A stretch of DNA of 64,000 nt, taken from positions 620,001 to 684,000 of the forward strand of contig FPKD01000001.1 in NCBI GenBank assembly GCA_900119625.1, read 5' to 3'. Positions 15,618 to 28,231 of the stretch are shown piece by piece. Each line of letters begins with the position of its first letter. Position 1 is the first letter of the stretch. A program made the translations under genes and the position numbers. The DNA is from Olsenella sp. kh2p3 (GTDB lineage Bacteria; Actinomycetota; Coriobacteriia; Coriobacteriales; Atopobiaceae). The notes under the pieces were generated by a model. It was not told the DNA's origin. It made no database searches and saw only the letters and a program-made list of their open reading frames with translations.

Positions 15618-18166
15618 CACTCCCCTCGCACGCCGAGACGCCGGGTTATGGCAACGCACAGGACGGCGGTGATGGCACCCACGCCCAAAACAGCAGGCAG
15701 GATGGGAATCCCCTCATTGCCGTCGAGGCCAGTGATAGGAACCAGTGGCTTGGAGTTCGTGAAGCTCACCGTGGTGTCACCGGAGAGGCTGAAGCTTGCC
15801 TCAGAGCCGGTCTGCTCGGATGCGTCCCCAACCTTATACGTGGCGGTGTAGCCATCACCGTTAGCCTCGGTGATGGTGACCTGGTCACCGGGGAGCAAGG
15901 CACCGCTATCGGGCGCAATGGTCTTGCTGTCGCCACCCTTGAGCGTGTATGTCTTGTTGTCGATGATGGTCTGGTCGCCGCGCTTCACGGTGACGTTGAA
16001 CGTGAACTCCTTGGTCTTGTCGGCAAGGCCGCCCGTTACAGTCTTCGAGAGCGTGAGCGTAGGATGCTCGCGGTTGGTGACAACAATGTCCTTGTCTTTA
16101 TCTCCCTGGTGGACGGTAAAGCTGTTGGTGACGTCATTACCCACCTTCACCTCGGTGGTGTAGTCATCCTTGCTCTTACCAGCGGGGTAACCGGTCTCTG
16201 TGACGGTATAGGTATCCTCCCAACGCAGGTTGGTTAGGACCTTCCTTTCACCAGGCTTGAGGGTATAGGTCTGATCGTAGGCCTCTCCGCTCTTGGCATC
16301 TCCCTTTACGTTCACAGAGAACGTCTGGTCGCTGTTCGTGACTTCGTTACCGTTCTTATCGTAGAGCTTCTTCTGCACCACGAGCAGGACGGGGTCGACT
16401 GTAGGCGAGACAAACTTCCCCGTTTGGTCAGCACCAGTAGCGTCCTTGTAATTGATGGTTGTCATGCCATTGGTCTTGTACGACTTGCCATCTGCCTCCG
16501 GTGTTGCCGTGAGAATGCTGTCGTCAATCGTGACGCGATAGGTAAGCTCAGCGTACTTGACCGTGGAGTCGCCATCGATGGTGTTGGAGGGCGTTCCGAC
16601 TTCCCAGCTGATGGTCTTATTGGTCGCATCGTACGTCGCGGTTCCCTGGCTTGTCTTTATGCTGTCCACGCTGCCAGCAGGAATCGTGAAGCCCGTACCC
16701 ATGGGATCGGTAACACTGGCGTCCTGTACCGCCGCCTTGATGTTACCGGCTATCTCCGTAAAGATCTTCTTGAGTTCCTCTGGCTTTTCCGTCGACTTTG
16801 CGTGGTTGTTGGGATCTGTTGCGCATTGAGAAAGGACGCTCTTACCCGTGTCGCCAGCATTCACCGCAACGGTCCACATGGTGTAACCAGCTTTCTTCGC
16901 GATGGTCGCCTCGGCGATGGTGCTGTTGCCGTGGTTGTAGTACCAGTCGTAGTACCACAGACTCCATCCGTACGATCCCCCACGGGTCTGCAGAGAATTG
17001 CCCTCCCCCACTGCTTCCGCGTCGTAGTCGAACTCCGTTGAAGGAACGCTGGTGTTCGTGTCGTAATGCCAGCCGGTCCACCCACCTACATAACCGTTGT
17101 CGACGTAGCCATTCACAAGATTGGTTAGATAGTTCGTAGGGTTTTTGATGTCATAGCTATACGTAGGCTTGCCATCTGACAGAAGCACGATGTTCTTAAC
17201 GTCTGCAGTCGAGTTCGCGAGAATTGACTCGGCCTGCCTGATTCCGGCCTGGGTAAAGGTGCCACCATCAGCTTTAAGACCATCGATGGCGTCATTGAGT
17301 TTGTTTGCGTCGTTCGTTAGAAGCTGATTCGTACTCGCTCTTTTTGCGAACGAGACAATGGCGATGCGCGTGTGCTCATCAGGCAGAAGCGTGCTCACAA
17401 ACTGCTTTGCAGCCTCCTTAGCCCGCACCATTCGGTTGTTGTCTTTCATGCTGCCCGAGCGGTCAATCACAAGCACGATGTCGCTCGTCTTGGTGGTGTC
17501 CTTGCCCTCAACGCGCACCGTGACGTCCCAGGTGTTGACCATCCCGGAAACAGGGGTTGCGGTCTTTGAAAGCTTCACCTCGCCCGGCTGGGTGGGATGG
17601 CCAGAGGCTGCCGTGGGCAGCGCCATGAGTCTCATGCCAAGAAGACGACTCGGCGACACGGAGGAGCCAAAGTCCACCTCGGGATAGACGTTCTCGTCGA
17701 TGGTGCCATCCCCCTCTTCGGGGCCGGCAAGGTGATCGGGGTTCGAGCCAAGGTCCGTCTCGTCCGCAGTCGCGGAACTAGAGCCGTTGGCATCAGCAGC
17801 CTTGAAGTTGGCCACATAGGTGGCTGCCTCCTTGGCAGGTGTGAAGGTTGCGCTGGTGCTTACCTCTTCGCCGTCACGCGTCCAATCAACAAAGACATAG
17901 CCGTCAGAGGGGGTGGCGGTAACAGCGGCCACTTCGCTGCTGTCATTAGCAGCGAAGGTCTGAACGAGGTTCTCCTCAGGGCCAACGGTACCTCCATCGC
18001 CCGCTTTGAAGGTAATGGTGATGGACGGCGCATCCGCGCCCTCAGCGGCATATGCCTGCCCGCCGGCAAGCCCTAAGCCAGCCACCATAAGCGAAACGAC
18101 AAGCACCGCCAGGGCAACAAGCGATTGCCTCGCGAGCTTTCTATATATAGTTGACGATATGACCAA
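15617..18166 (-). CDS. VWA-domain pilus tip adhesin
   Basis: A secreted protein of about 849 residues. After a signal sequence (to about residue 40, GGQAYA) comes a repeat-like module, then a von Willebrand A domain from about residue 220 with the metal-binding DRSGSM, as in RrgA-type tip adhesins. The second half has several Ig-like/Cna-B-type pilin modules (about 590-810) and ends in VPITG, a hydrophobic helix and RRLGVRGE. It is the first gene of the leftward operon. The listed start is a TTG without a clear ribosome site; no ATG precedes the signal core in frame, so the exact start is uncertain. Confidence 0.85.
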   Translation of the reverse strand: MVISSTIYRKLARQSLVALAVLVVSLMVAGLGLAGGQAYAAEGADAPSITITFKAGDGGTVGPEENLVQTFAANDSSEVAAVTATPSDGYVFVDWTRDGEEVSTSATFTPAKEAATYVANFKAADANGSSSATADETDLGSNPDHLAGPEEGDGTIDENVYPEVDFGSSVSPSRLLGMRLMALPTAASGHPTQPGEVKLSKTATPVSGMVNTWDVTVRVEGKDTTKTSDIVLVIDRSGSMKDNNRMVRAKEAAKQFVSTLLPDEHTRIAIVSFAKRASTNQLLTNDANKLNDAIDGLKADGGTFTQAGIRQAESILANSTADVKNIVLLSDGKPTYSYDIKNPTNYLTNLVNGYVDNGYVGGWTGWHYDTNTSVPSTEFDYDAEAVGEGNSLQTRGGSYGWSLWYYDWYYNHGNSTIAEATIAKKAGYTMWTVAVNAGDTGKSVLSQCATDPNNHAKSTEKPEELKKIFTEIAGNIKAAVQDASVTDPMGTGFTIPAGSVDSIKTSQGTATYDATNKTISWEVGTPSNTIDGDSTVKYAELTYRVTIDDSILTATPEADGKSYKTNGMTTINYKDATGADQTGKFVSPTVDPVLLVVQKKLYDKNGNEVTNSDQTFSVNVKGDAKSGEAYDQTYTLKPGERKVLTNLRWEDTYTVTETGYPAGKSKDDYTTEVKVGNDVTNSFTVHQGDKDKDIVVTNREHPTLTLSKTVTGGLADKTKEFTFNVTVKRGDQTIIDNKTYTLKGGDSKTIAPDSGALLPGDQVTITEANGDGYTATYKVGDASEQTGSEASFSLSGDTTVSFTNSKPLVPITGLDGNEGIPILPAVLGVGAITAVLCVAITRRLGVRGE

Positions 18167-18205
18167 TTAATGCATTATGTATTTATGTGGGCAAATGGGT
18201 TATCT

Positions 18206-18235
18206 ATGGTCTTAAGGGGTAGTAGTTAGGTCTTA
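18206..18235. promoter_or_regulatory. Candidate LytTR-binding direct repeat
   Basis: ATGGTCTTA (18206-18214) and TAGGTCTTA (18227-18235) are direct repeats 21 bp apart, two turns of the helix. LytTR-domain regulators typically bind pairs of ~9 bp direct repeats spaced like this. The site lies between the pilus operon and the divergent LytTR gene, so it could control either or both. Inference from pattern. Confidence 0.4.
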
Positions 18236-18361
18236 TTTTCCCATTCTCACCTACTGTGACGCTTCATGTCATACACTGGGTCAACGCAACTTCCGGTAGC
18301 GCTGATAAACATTTATGCAATGCATATTTATGTCTTGCACTTGGAGAGGGGTGAGCTCGTG

Positions 18362-19216
18362 ATGACAGTCCATAGCGTGCTTGACCTGAGTACCCTGGTG
18401 CTTGTCTCGTGTACGTCGGGAATCCCCGAGCAGTGCGCCCCTTACCTCGCAGATGGCTTCACCTTTGTGGGGCCCTTTGGCAAGGGGAGCACGGCCGGCA
18501 TGCACGCATTCATGGACTACTTCTCTAGGATGGCACCGCTCATCACCAAGCTGGACCTCTCGTTTGGCTGCCCCGTTCTGGTCTTTCAAAACGGCGAGAC
18601 CTCCGTGGTGTTCATTGGGAGCGCCTCGGGCGAAAGGCATCTTACGGTGTCCCCACGCGCAACGCTCGTTTGGAGCACCAGCACTCCCGAGAAGCCCCAG
18701 CTCGTTCACATGCACTTCTCGATTCCACCGATCGAGAAGCGCAGCAATTCGTTTATTCCAATCAACTCGCTGCTCGACTCTGCTGACACCAGAGCTCCCG
18801 AGTATGCTTCGCTCATCTACATCCGTGACATCGGGGGAGTTTCTCACGCAGTGCATCCCGACGCCGTTGTGTACCTCGAGGCAGCCCACCAGTACGTGGA
18901 TGTTCACCTGCTGAGAGAAACGTTTCGCACCAGAAGTTCGCTTTCTGCAATGCTGGACAGGCTTCCGGCCACGTTTGTGCGCGTGCACCGCAGCTTTGCG
19001 ATCAACGCCAAGCTCGTCACGTCCATGTCGAGCAGCAAGATCACCATGTCAAACGGAGAGCAGATCTACGTTCCGGTTAAGCGCCGTACAGCCGTGAGGC
19101 ACCAGCTTCGCGAGGCAATGGAGGTCAACCCTTACAACGACGCGCCGGCAGCTCATGCCCAGGCGACGGGGGAACCCACGACCAGCGAAGCCACGTCCTC
19201 AGCAAACCAGCTGTAG
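18362..19216 (+). CDS. LytTR-family regulator with an NTF2/SnoaL-like N-terminus
   Basis: A 284-residue protein. Residues about 1-130 resemble the NTF2/SnoaL ligand-binding fold (FTFVGPFGKGSTAGMHAF), without a phosphoacceptor receiver domain. Residues about 160-255 form a LytTR DNA-binding domain (VVYLEAAHQYVDVHL, ATFVRVHRSFAINAKLV). It is divergent from the pilus operon and is its likely regulator. The start is ATG 18362, or GTG 18359, after GGAGAGGGG; the frame upstream to 18266 has no ribosome site. What the N-terminal domain senses is unknown. Confidence 0.83.
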   Translation: MTVHSVLDLSTLVLVSCTSGIPEQCAPYLADGFTFVGPFGKGSTAGMHAFMDYFSRMAPLITKLDLSFGCPVLVFQNGETSVVFIGSASGERHLTVSPRATLVWSTSTPEKPQLVHMHFSIPPIEKRSNSFIPINSLLDSADTRAPEYASLIYIRDIGGVSHAVHPDAVVYLEAAHQYVDVHLLRETFRTRSSLSAMLDRLPATFVRVHRSFAINAKLVTSMSSSKITMSNGEQIYVPVKRRTAVRHQLREAMEVNPYNDAPAAHAQATGEPTTSEATSSANQL

Positions 19217-19252
19217 CCACCCACGGCCTCCGACCTTTTCGGAACGCGCGCC

Positions 19253-19714
19253 TTACTCGGCCTCTTCCAAAGGAATGATGCGAGCCGAGACGACCTTGCC
19301 TTCCTCGCAGATGATGCGTCCCATGCTGGGGCCGCCGGAGCGCGGGTAGGTGGGGCTTCCGGGATTCATCATCAGCACGCCAGTTGCACGGTCCTTCTCG
19401 ACGAACGGGCGATGCGTGTGGCCGCAGATGGCAATGTCGCAGAGCTTGAGGTCTAGCCGCTCGCGGTAATGGCAGACCTCCCAGCGCAACCCGCTCGAGA
19501 AGAAGATCTTGACGCGCTTGACCTCGGGGCCAAAGTCGTAGGACCAGTCATTGTTGCCTAGGCACAGCTGGACCGGGGCTATCTGGCTAAGCGTACGGTA
19601 GTCCGAGGCAGAGCAGATGTCGCCCGCATGAACTATGGTGTCCGCACCTTGGAGCTGGTCGAGCAGCCTCTTGGAGAGGTATCCGTGCGTGTCCGAGATG
19701 ATGTCGTAGCGCAT
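19253..19714 (-). CDS. YfcE/MJ0936-type metallophosphoesterase
   Basis: A 153-residue phosphodiesterase with the complete set of metal-binding motifs: ISDTHG, HAGDICS, LGNNDW, and GHTHRPF. Small enzymes of this type hydrolyse phosphodiesters in the cytoplasm with a pair of metal ions; the physiological substrate is usually unknown. The start ATG 19714 lies after GAGGCAGCACGG. It comes 28 bp after the LytR-type regulator gene on the same strand and could be read through from it. Confidence 0.88.
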   Translation of the reverse strand: MRYDIISDTHGYLSKRLLDQLQGADTIVHAGDICSASDYRTLSQIAPVQLCLGNNDWSYDFGPEVKRVKIFFSSGLRWEVCHYRERLDLKLCDIAICGHTHRPFVEKDRATGVLMMNPGSPTYPRSGGPSMGRIICEEGKVVSARIIPLEEAE

Positions 19715-19742
19715 CCGTGCTGCCTCGCTACCCACTAGGCCT

Positions 19743-20462
19743 CTACAGTCCAAGTGCGCGCTTGAGGGCAACCACGCGACGGCGCGAGACCGAGATCTTC
19801 TTGCCCTCAATGCCGTTGATGCCAAGCTGGAGTATGCCGCTGGACACGACCTCTACGTCCTCGACGTACTCGAGGTTCACGATGTAGCCGCGGTGCACGC
19901 GGAAGAAGCCATGCGGCGCGAGCTTCTGCTCGAGCTTGGCAAGCGAGATGGTGGAGAGGTAGCGGTCGTCATCCGTGTAGATGCAGGAGTAGTCGTCCTT
20001 GGCCTCGATGTAGCGAATCTGGTCGATGGGCACAAGGACCTTGCGGCCACTCTTCACCACGGGGATGCGCTCAACCGAGGAGTGGGACTGCGGCTGTGGC
20101 TTGACGCGCGACTGGACCTTGTCCAGGGCCTGGTTAAGACGGTCCGTCTCCACCGGCTTCATGAGGTAGTCGATGGCGTCCACGTCAAAGGCCTCAAGCG
20201 CATACTCGCTGTAGGCAGTCACAAAGACAACGGCGGGCGGGTTCTTGAGCTTGTGGAGTGCCTCCGCAAGCTGCATGCCGTTGGTCTTGGGCATAGAGAC
20301 GTCCAGGAAGATGACGTCTGCGCGTGCCTCCATGAGCCGCTCTACCGCTTCGCGTGCGCTTGACGCCTCGGTGATGGCATCCACGCGCCCGGTCTCCTCG
20401 AGGAGGTAACGCAGCTCGGAACGGGCGGGAGCCTCGTCATCGACAATCATCGCACGCAGCAT
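19743..20462 (-). CDS. LytR/AgrA-type response regulator
   Basis: A 239-residue regulator. Residues 1-120 are a receiver domain with acidic pocket VDDEAP and phosphoacceptor Asp in IFLDVSMPKTNG; the signalling Thr is in VFVTAYSEYAL. Residues about 135-239 form a LytTR DNA-binding domain (IRYIEAKDDYSCIYT, FRVHRGYIVNLEYV). It lies 85 bp after the LytS-type kinase on the same strand, forming a two-component pair that in Firmicutes controls wall, carbon-overflow or quorum functions. Its targets here are unknown. Confidence 0.92.
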   Translation of the reverse strand: MLRAMIVDDEAPARSELRYLLEETGRVDAITEASSAREAVERLMEARADVIFLDVSMPKTNGMQLAEALHKLKNPPAVVFVTAYSEYALEAFDVDAIDYLMKPVETDRLNQALDKVQSRVKPQPQSHSSVERIPVVKSGRKVLVPIDQIRYIEAKDDYSCIYTDDDRYLSTISLAKLEQKLAPHGFFRVHRGYIVNLEYVEDVEVVSSGILQLGINGIEGKKISVSRRRVVALKRALGL

Positions 20463-20547
20463 TGCAACAACCTACCTTCCGCTGCGGCACACATCCCGCC
20501 GCAGACACGCAAAGAAGCATCTTTGCCTACCGTTTACCGTTAGTATG

Positions 20548-21888
20548 CTACCCCTTGGACCCGTTATGCAACGTCAGGGCCGCCTCGCCCAGTCGCAGGG
20601 TCACGCAGGTCCCCTCTCCAGGCTTAGAGATTATCTCCACGCCGGAGCCGGCTCCGTAGAAGCGCTCCACGCGCTCGGCAACGTTCTTGAGGGCGATGCC
20701 CGTACCCTTCTCCTCGCCACTGGGCTTAGAGGCCGCGGCAAGGAGCTTGTCTGCCGTCTGCTGGTCCATTCCCAGGCCATCGTCTGCCACCGCTACCAGC
20801 ACGTCATTGCCGTCCACGGCAACGTGGATGTCTATGTGGAGGGCACCCTCCTCGCGCATGGCGTGACGCACGGAGTTCTCCACGATGGGCTGCACCAGAA
20901 ACGAGGGCACCGGGAGGCTCTCGCAGCCAGGCTCCACAAACTCCTCCTCCACAATGCGGTCCTCGCCAAAGCGCGCCTTCTCGATCTTGAGGTAGCGCCG
21001 CGTCTGCTCCAGCTCGCGCGAGAGGGGGATGAGCTGGTCAGACCCCTCGAGCGTGCGTCGGTAGAACACCGAGAACTCGCGGAGAAGGTCGCGGGCCTTA
21101 GTTGGATCGGTGCGCGTGAGCGACGCGATGGTGTTGAGCGTGTTGAAGAGGAAGTGCGGGTTGATCTGCGCCTGAAGTGCCTTTACCTCCGCACGGGCGA
21201 GAAGCTCGGCCTGCCGGTCCAGCTCGTAAGACGAGAGCTGCGTCGAGAGAAGCTCTCCGAAGCCCTTCGCAATGGCCAGCTGCGTACGGTCGATGTCTGT
21301 GCCGCTGCGGTAGTAGAGCTTGATGGTACCCATGGGCTCATCCTGCACGAGGAGCGGCACGATGATGCCAAACGTGCGCCCAGAGCGGTTCTGCACCAGG
21401 TTGAAGTGACGCGTGGTCTGGTCGCCATCGTCCATCGAGACAAAGGTCTCCATGCGCTTGCTCTCGAGGACCTCAAGCGTGGGTACCGTGTTCTCGCTGC
21501 CCGGGGCCGTCCCCACGCCATGCTCGCCCTCGTAGGCAAGGACCTTCTTTGTGTTGGTGACGGCTATGCCAACGGCTGCCGTCTCGGGGAGGAGCAGCCT
21601 GCAGATGTGTGCTGCGTTATCCGGCGTGAGGCCGTGGTTGCAGCTGCGAAGCGTCTCGGAGGCAATGGCAAGGGTTCTCTCGGTCGCCTCGGCGCGCATG
21701 GTGTCCGGCACCAGGTTGATGGTACCAAAGGCGACAATCACCACGGCAAGGCCCGCGCCCGAGAGCATGGACGCAATCACGTTGCCCTCCGCGACGCCCC
21801 ATGCCACAAGAAGCAGCAGGATTGCCGTCACGGCACTGAGGGCGATGTTGATGACGCTTGGCGAGAGCGAGGTCGAGCGATCACTCAT
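20548..21888 (-). CDS. LytS/YehU-type sensor histidine kinase
   Basis: A 446-residue kinase. Two membrane helices lie in residues about 12-60, followed by a GAF-like sensor region (about 85-220). The His_kinase domain shows the signature QINPHFLFNTLN with the phosphorylated His, and the ATP-binding part ends with DDGLGM and GTGIALKNV. It has only two helices rather than the multi-pass 5TM-LYT domain, so the signal is probably cytoplasmic, sensed by GAF. It overlaps the upstream glycosyltransferase gene by 8 bp and is followed by its response regulator. Confidence 0.9.
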   Translation of the reverse strand: MSDRSTSLSPSVINIALSAVTAILLLLVAWGVAEGNVIASMLSGAGLAVVIVAFGTINLVPDTMRAEATERTLAIASETLRSCNHGLTPDNAAHICRLLLPETAAVGIAVTNTKKVLAYEGEHGVGTAPGSENTVPTLEVLESKRMETFVSMDDGDQTTRHFNLVQNRSGRTFGIIVPLLVQDEPMGTIKLYYRSGTDIDRTQLAIAKGFGELLSTQLSSYELDRQAELLARAEVKALQAQINPHFLFNTLNTIASLTRTDPTKARDLLREFSVFYRRTLEGSDQLIPLSRELEQTRRYLKIEKARFGEDRIVEEEFVEPGCESLPVPSFLVQPIVENSVRHAMREEGALHIDIHVAVDGNDVLVAVADDGLGMDQQTADKLLAAASKPSGEEKGTGIALKNVAERVERFYGAGSGVEIISKPGEGTCVTLRLGEAALTLHNGSKG

Positions 21889-23104
21889 GCGAGCTTCCTT
21901 TCGCGGGCGTGCCTGTGCTCAGGAGCTCACGCTGGAGATAGCGACTGTTCCAGATAGACGAGGCAATGCTTGGCCAGATGGTTGCAAACGAGAGGTAGCG
22001 TGTAGAGGCCTCCTGCGCGTACTTATCCGCCTCGTGGCAACCGGTTCGAAGGATGCGCAGGTTGTCGGTGCGGTCGCGTCCCACAAGGGCACGGCGGGCA
22101 GCCGTTACCCTCACGCGCGAGCGCACCTGTGGAGTAAGCCACGGGCCGGGATACGGCATGAGCGACTCTGGCGTGACGGTGCGCAGGTCTCGGCGGGCGT
22201 TCATGGCCTCGAGCTTGCGGTACTCGTAGAACCAGCGGTAGACGTCCTGCATGAAGATGGAGGGCGTGGGCGCCATCTCCTCGGGTGGCTGCATACGCAC
22301 GTGCCACGTGTTGTCAAACCACACGTCGATGCCATTGGCGCGCAGGTCGAGAAGGTAGTCGAGGTCTTCTCCGCGCGTGATGTAGGGGTCGAAGGGAACC
22401 CGCGTGAAGGCGGAGGCGTGGATGGAGCAGCAACCGCCGCAGAGGTAGCTCGAGCGGAGTATGCGGGTGGGCGAGGTGAGGTAGCGCTTCATCATCTCGT
22501 TGAAGCCCGCGTGCTTGGACCACAGCTGCTCGCACCACTCCTTCTGGACCGGCGCGTAGGGGGAGCTGCGCACGTCCACATAGCAGCCGCTCTTGGCAAG
22601 GATGGGGAGGTCCTGGCGGGTGAGGGAGTCCAGACCGTAGACAGCGTCGATGAGGTAGTCCTCGTTGAGAGCCACCTCGTCATCGTCCATAAAGACCACG
22701 GCATCGTGGCCAAATGCCGAGGCCACAGCCAGCCCCATGTTGCGTATGGCGCCACAGCCGCGAAGCGCTATGGGGTCTCCCTGCAGCTTGGCGTACATGC
22801 CGGCGCACTGCTCCTGGACTGCGGCAGCTTCCTCGTCGCCAATGACAACGGGGTTCAGGTCCATGTGGTTGCGACAGACGGAGTTCACGCGAGCGCGGGC
22901 GGCTTTGGCACACGATGGTGCCGCGACGAGAAGCACAATCACGCGGTCCACGCCTCGCACCTGCTCAAGTGACGAGAGACACATTTCAAGTTCTGGCAGC
23001 GGCTTGGTGATGGGCGTGGAGTAGTCGTAGGAGCCGCGTTCTCCCAGCCGGCCGTGAGACTGGCTCTCGGCCCAGTACGAGGGGATCACGATGACGGGAT
23101 TCAC
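21881..23104 (-). CDS. Family 2-like glycosyltransferase
   Basis: A 407-residue enzyme of the GT-A fold. It opens NPVIVIPSYW, has a sugar-nucleotide-binding acidic motif VVFMDDDEVALNEDY near residue 165 and a second acidic site TRGEDLDYLLDLR near 270. The start GTG 23104 is five bases after GGAGG; the frame upstream to 23170 has no ribosome site. It would transfer a sugar in the cytoplasm, to an unidentified acceptor. It overlaps the sensor kinase gene, so a wall or surface glycan connection is possible but unproven. Confidence 0.78.
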   Translation of the reverse strand: MNPVIVIPSYWAESQSHGRLGERGSYDYSTPITKPLPELEMCLSSLEQVRGVDRVIVLLVAAPSCAKAARARVNSVCRNHMDLNPVVIGDEEAAAVQEQCAGMYAKLQGDPIALRGCGAIRNMGLAVASAFGHDAVVFMDDDEVALNEDYLIDAVYGLDSLTRQDLPILAKSGCYVDVRSSPYAPVQKEWCEQLWSKHAGFNEMMKRYLTSPTRILRSSYLCGGCCSIHASAFTRVPFDPYITRGEDLDYLLDLRANGIDVWFDNTWHVRMQPPEEMAPTPSIFMQDVYRWFYEYRKLEAMNARRDLRTVTPESLMPYPGPWLTPQVRSRVRVTAARRALVGRDRTDNLRILRTGCHEADKYAQEASTRYLSFATIWPSIASSIWNSRYLQRELLSTGTPAKGSSHE

Positions 23105-23246
23105 GGCAGCCTCCGGTTGAACGAACGATGGTCGCAGCTTTTCGCAGCGGTAGTTTCCATGGTACCGCACGTGGGCGGCCCCCTGTCCGCCCGGGCAACC
23201 AATGCCCCTCTCCGCTGCCCCACCTGTCCACTGCCCCCTGTCCGCT

Positions 23247-23333
23247 CCCTTTCTTTAGCGGTATTTGAGAATCGGGCTCCATGTTTGCCCAGTTGATGAG
23301 TGGCGCAATTCTCAAATACCGCTAAAGAAAGGG
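23247..23333. repeat. Perfect 26 bp inverted repeat with 35 bp centre
   Basis: The arm that starts CCCTTTCTTTAGCGG (23247-23272) recurs exactly in reverse at 23308-23333. The enclosed 35 bp are unrelated GC-rich sequence. It lies in the 350 bp gene-free space between the glycosyltransferase start and the nifJ terminator; the remainder shows no gene. It could form a long hairpin or mark a recombination site. Function unknown. Confidence 0.85.
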
Positions 23334-23381
23334 ATAAAAAGGGAGGGCGAGAAGGAGCGGGCACGGTGGCATACCCACAAG

Positions 23382-23413
23382 AAAGGGCCCCTGCCGCTGG
23401 GCAGGGGCCCTTT
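23382..23413 (-). terminator. Terminator of nifJ
   Basis: AAAGGGCCCCTGCC pairs with GGCAGGGGCCCTTT around GCTG. Read leftward the stem ends in TTTC. It lies 43 bp after the nifJ stop. Confidence 0.8.
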
Positions 23414-23455
23414 CGCTGCACGGACTAGCCGACAGCAGGTATTACTCGGCAGACA

Positions 23456-27010
<3,555 letters not shown>

Positions 27011-27369
27011 ATCCTCTCCTTCTCAGCAATGCCGCCGCCGTGACGGTAGTGCCAAACTTAGCGGCCCGGGGACTAGCTGGCCCCGAGGTTTGTGCCTTGA
27101 ATACTGCGCAAAGCAGTTACCCAGACAGACTTTATGATACCGCAACGCCCTCGCCTTAATACGGCAACGGGTTTGGCGAGAGCGACAAGGTAGCGTGGCT
27201 GTTTAGCAGCTAAATACCCTGTTCTAACTAGGGATTCCTTGAACTGCGGCAACGCTTCGAATGACGGCGAAGCGAATGCAAGAAGGCCCTTGGAGAGCAT
27301 AAGGAATTAGTTGCAATTTCTTACCGCTTACCGTCAAAACAAGACCGCCCACCGCTCTATCGCACGCTT

Positions 27370-28029
27370 TTACCGCTTATTCTTTTGGGCTGCCAATAGA
27401 CGCTCGTATCCCTCGGCAAGCTTGGCCCCCCGAGGGCCGGCTGCATCGCTGGCGCACACAATGCCGTGCTCATCAGAAACAAGAAAGGCCTCGTCGTAGA
27501 CAAGGGTGTTGTCGAGAAGTCCCTGGGCGATTCCCTGCTCGCGTGTTACGGTAATCCCAACCGTATTGGCGAGGTCACACACAAGCGTGACCGAGCCTGA
27601 CGCGTCTTCTGCGGCACCCATGCCACAAACGAGGGTATCCCCGCGGGCAACCCAAAGGGTCTCGGGAGCCACGCCGGTCTCTTCGGCCTCTCGAGCAGAC
27701 TCTATCGCCCGGTCTGCAAGGGTTGCCGCAGTTGGCGAATCGATTGGCTCGTAGGGACCAACGGTCATGGCCGCCTGGCCCTTTTCGTCCAGAACAATCA
27801 TGAGGACGCCATCGGGATTGAGTGCGGAGCCATCGCGCAGCGTCCACTCGATGTGCTGCTTTGCCCAAGCAACCAACTGGGTGGAGACCGCCTGTCCGTT
27901 GACCACACGCTTCGAGAGCGCGCGGAGGTGGCGATTCTCCATGGGAAGTCCGCCAGAGGCCAGACGCCACCGGCACACAAGAACTGGACGCCCCAAAGTG
28001 AAGTCCTGCTCTGCCTTATTGTCGCTCAT
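27370..28029 (-). CDS. Hypothetical soluble protein
   Basis: A 219-residue protein without signal peptide or membrane helix, starting at ATG 28029 after GGGAGGGTGG. Landmarks are FTLGRPVLVCRWRLASGG, a predicted ordered alpha/beta pattern and a C-terminal EAFLVSDEHGIVCASDAAG. The tail faintly recalls class IV aminotransferases, but no pyridoxal-phosphate lysine region is evident and the protein is too short, so I make no assignment. It is divergent from the acetyltransferase gene. The 27011-27369 interval between it and nifJ holds no gene that I can support. Confidence 0.65.
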   Translation of the reverse strand: MSDNKAEQDFTLGRPVLVCRWRLASGGLPMENRHLRALSKRVVNGQAVSTQLVAWAKQHIEWTLRDGSALNPDGVLMIVLDEKGQAAMTVGPYEPIDSPTAATLADRAIESAREAEETGVAPETLWVARGDTLVCGMGAAEDASGSVTLVCDLANTVGITVTREQGIAQGLLDNTLVYDEAFLVSDEHGIVCASDAAGPRGAKLAEGYERLLAAQKNKR

Positions 28030-28231
28030 TGTTGCCACCCTCCCGGCGTGCGCTGGCATTGCCGAAACAGCTCTCTGACGTGTGGTTCCAAGGACTTCTC
28101 GCCCGGTGCACCCGCGGCGAGCGCCCAAGGCTCGCACCGAGCATGGTACCCAATGCACAGCTGGCGGTACTGTGAGAAGATGTGACGCTATATGCATGCA
28201 AGCTGCTAGATATATGAGAGGTGCAAGAATC

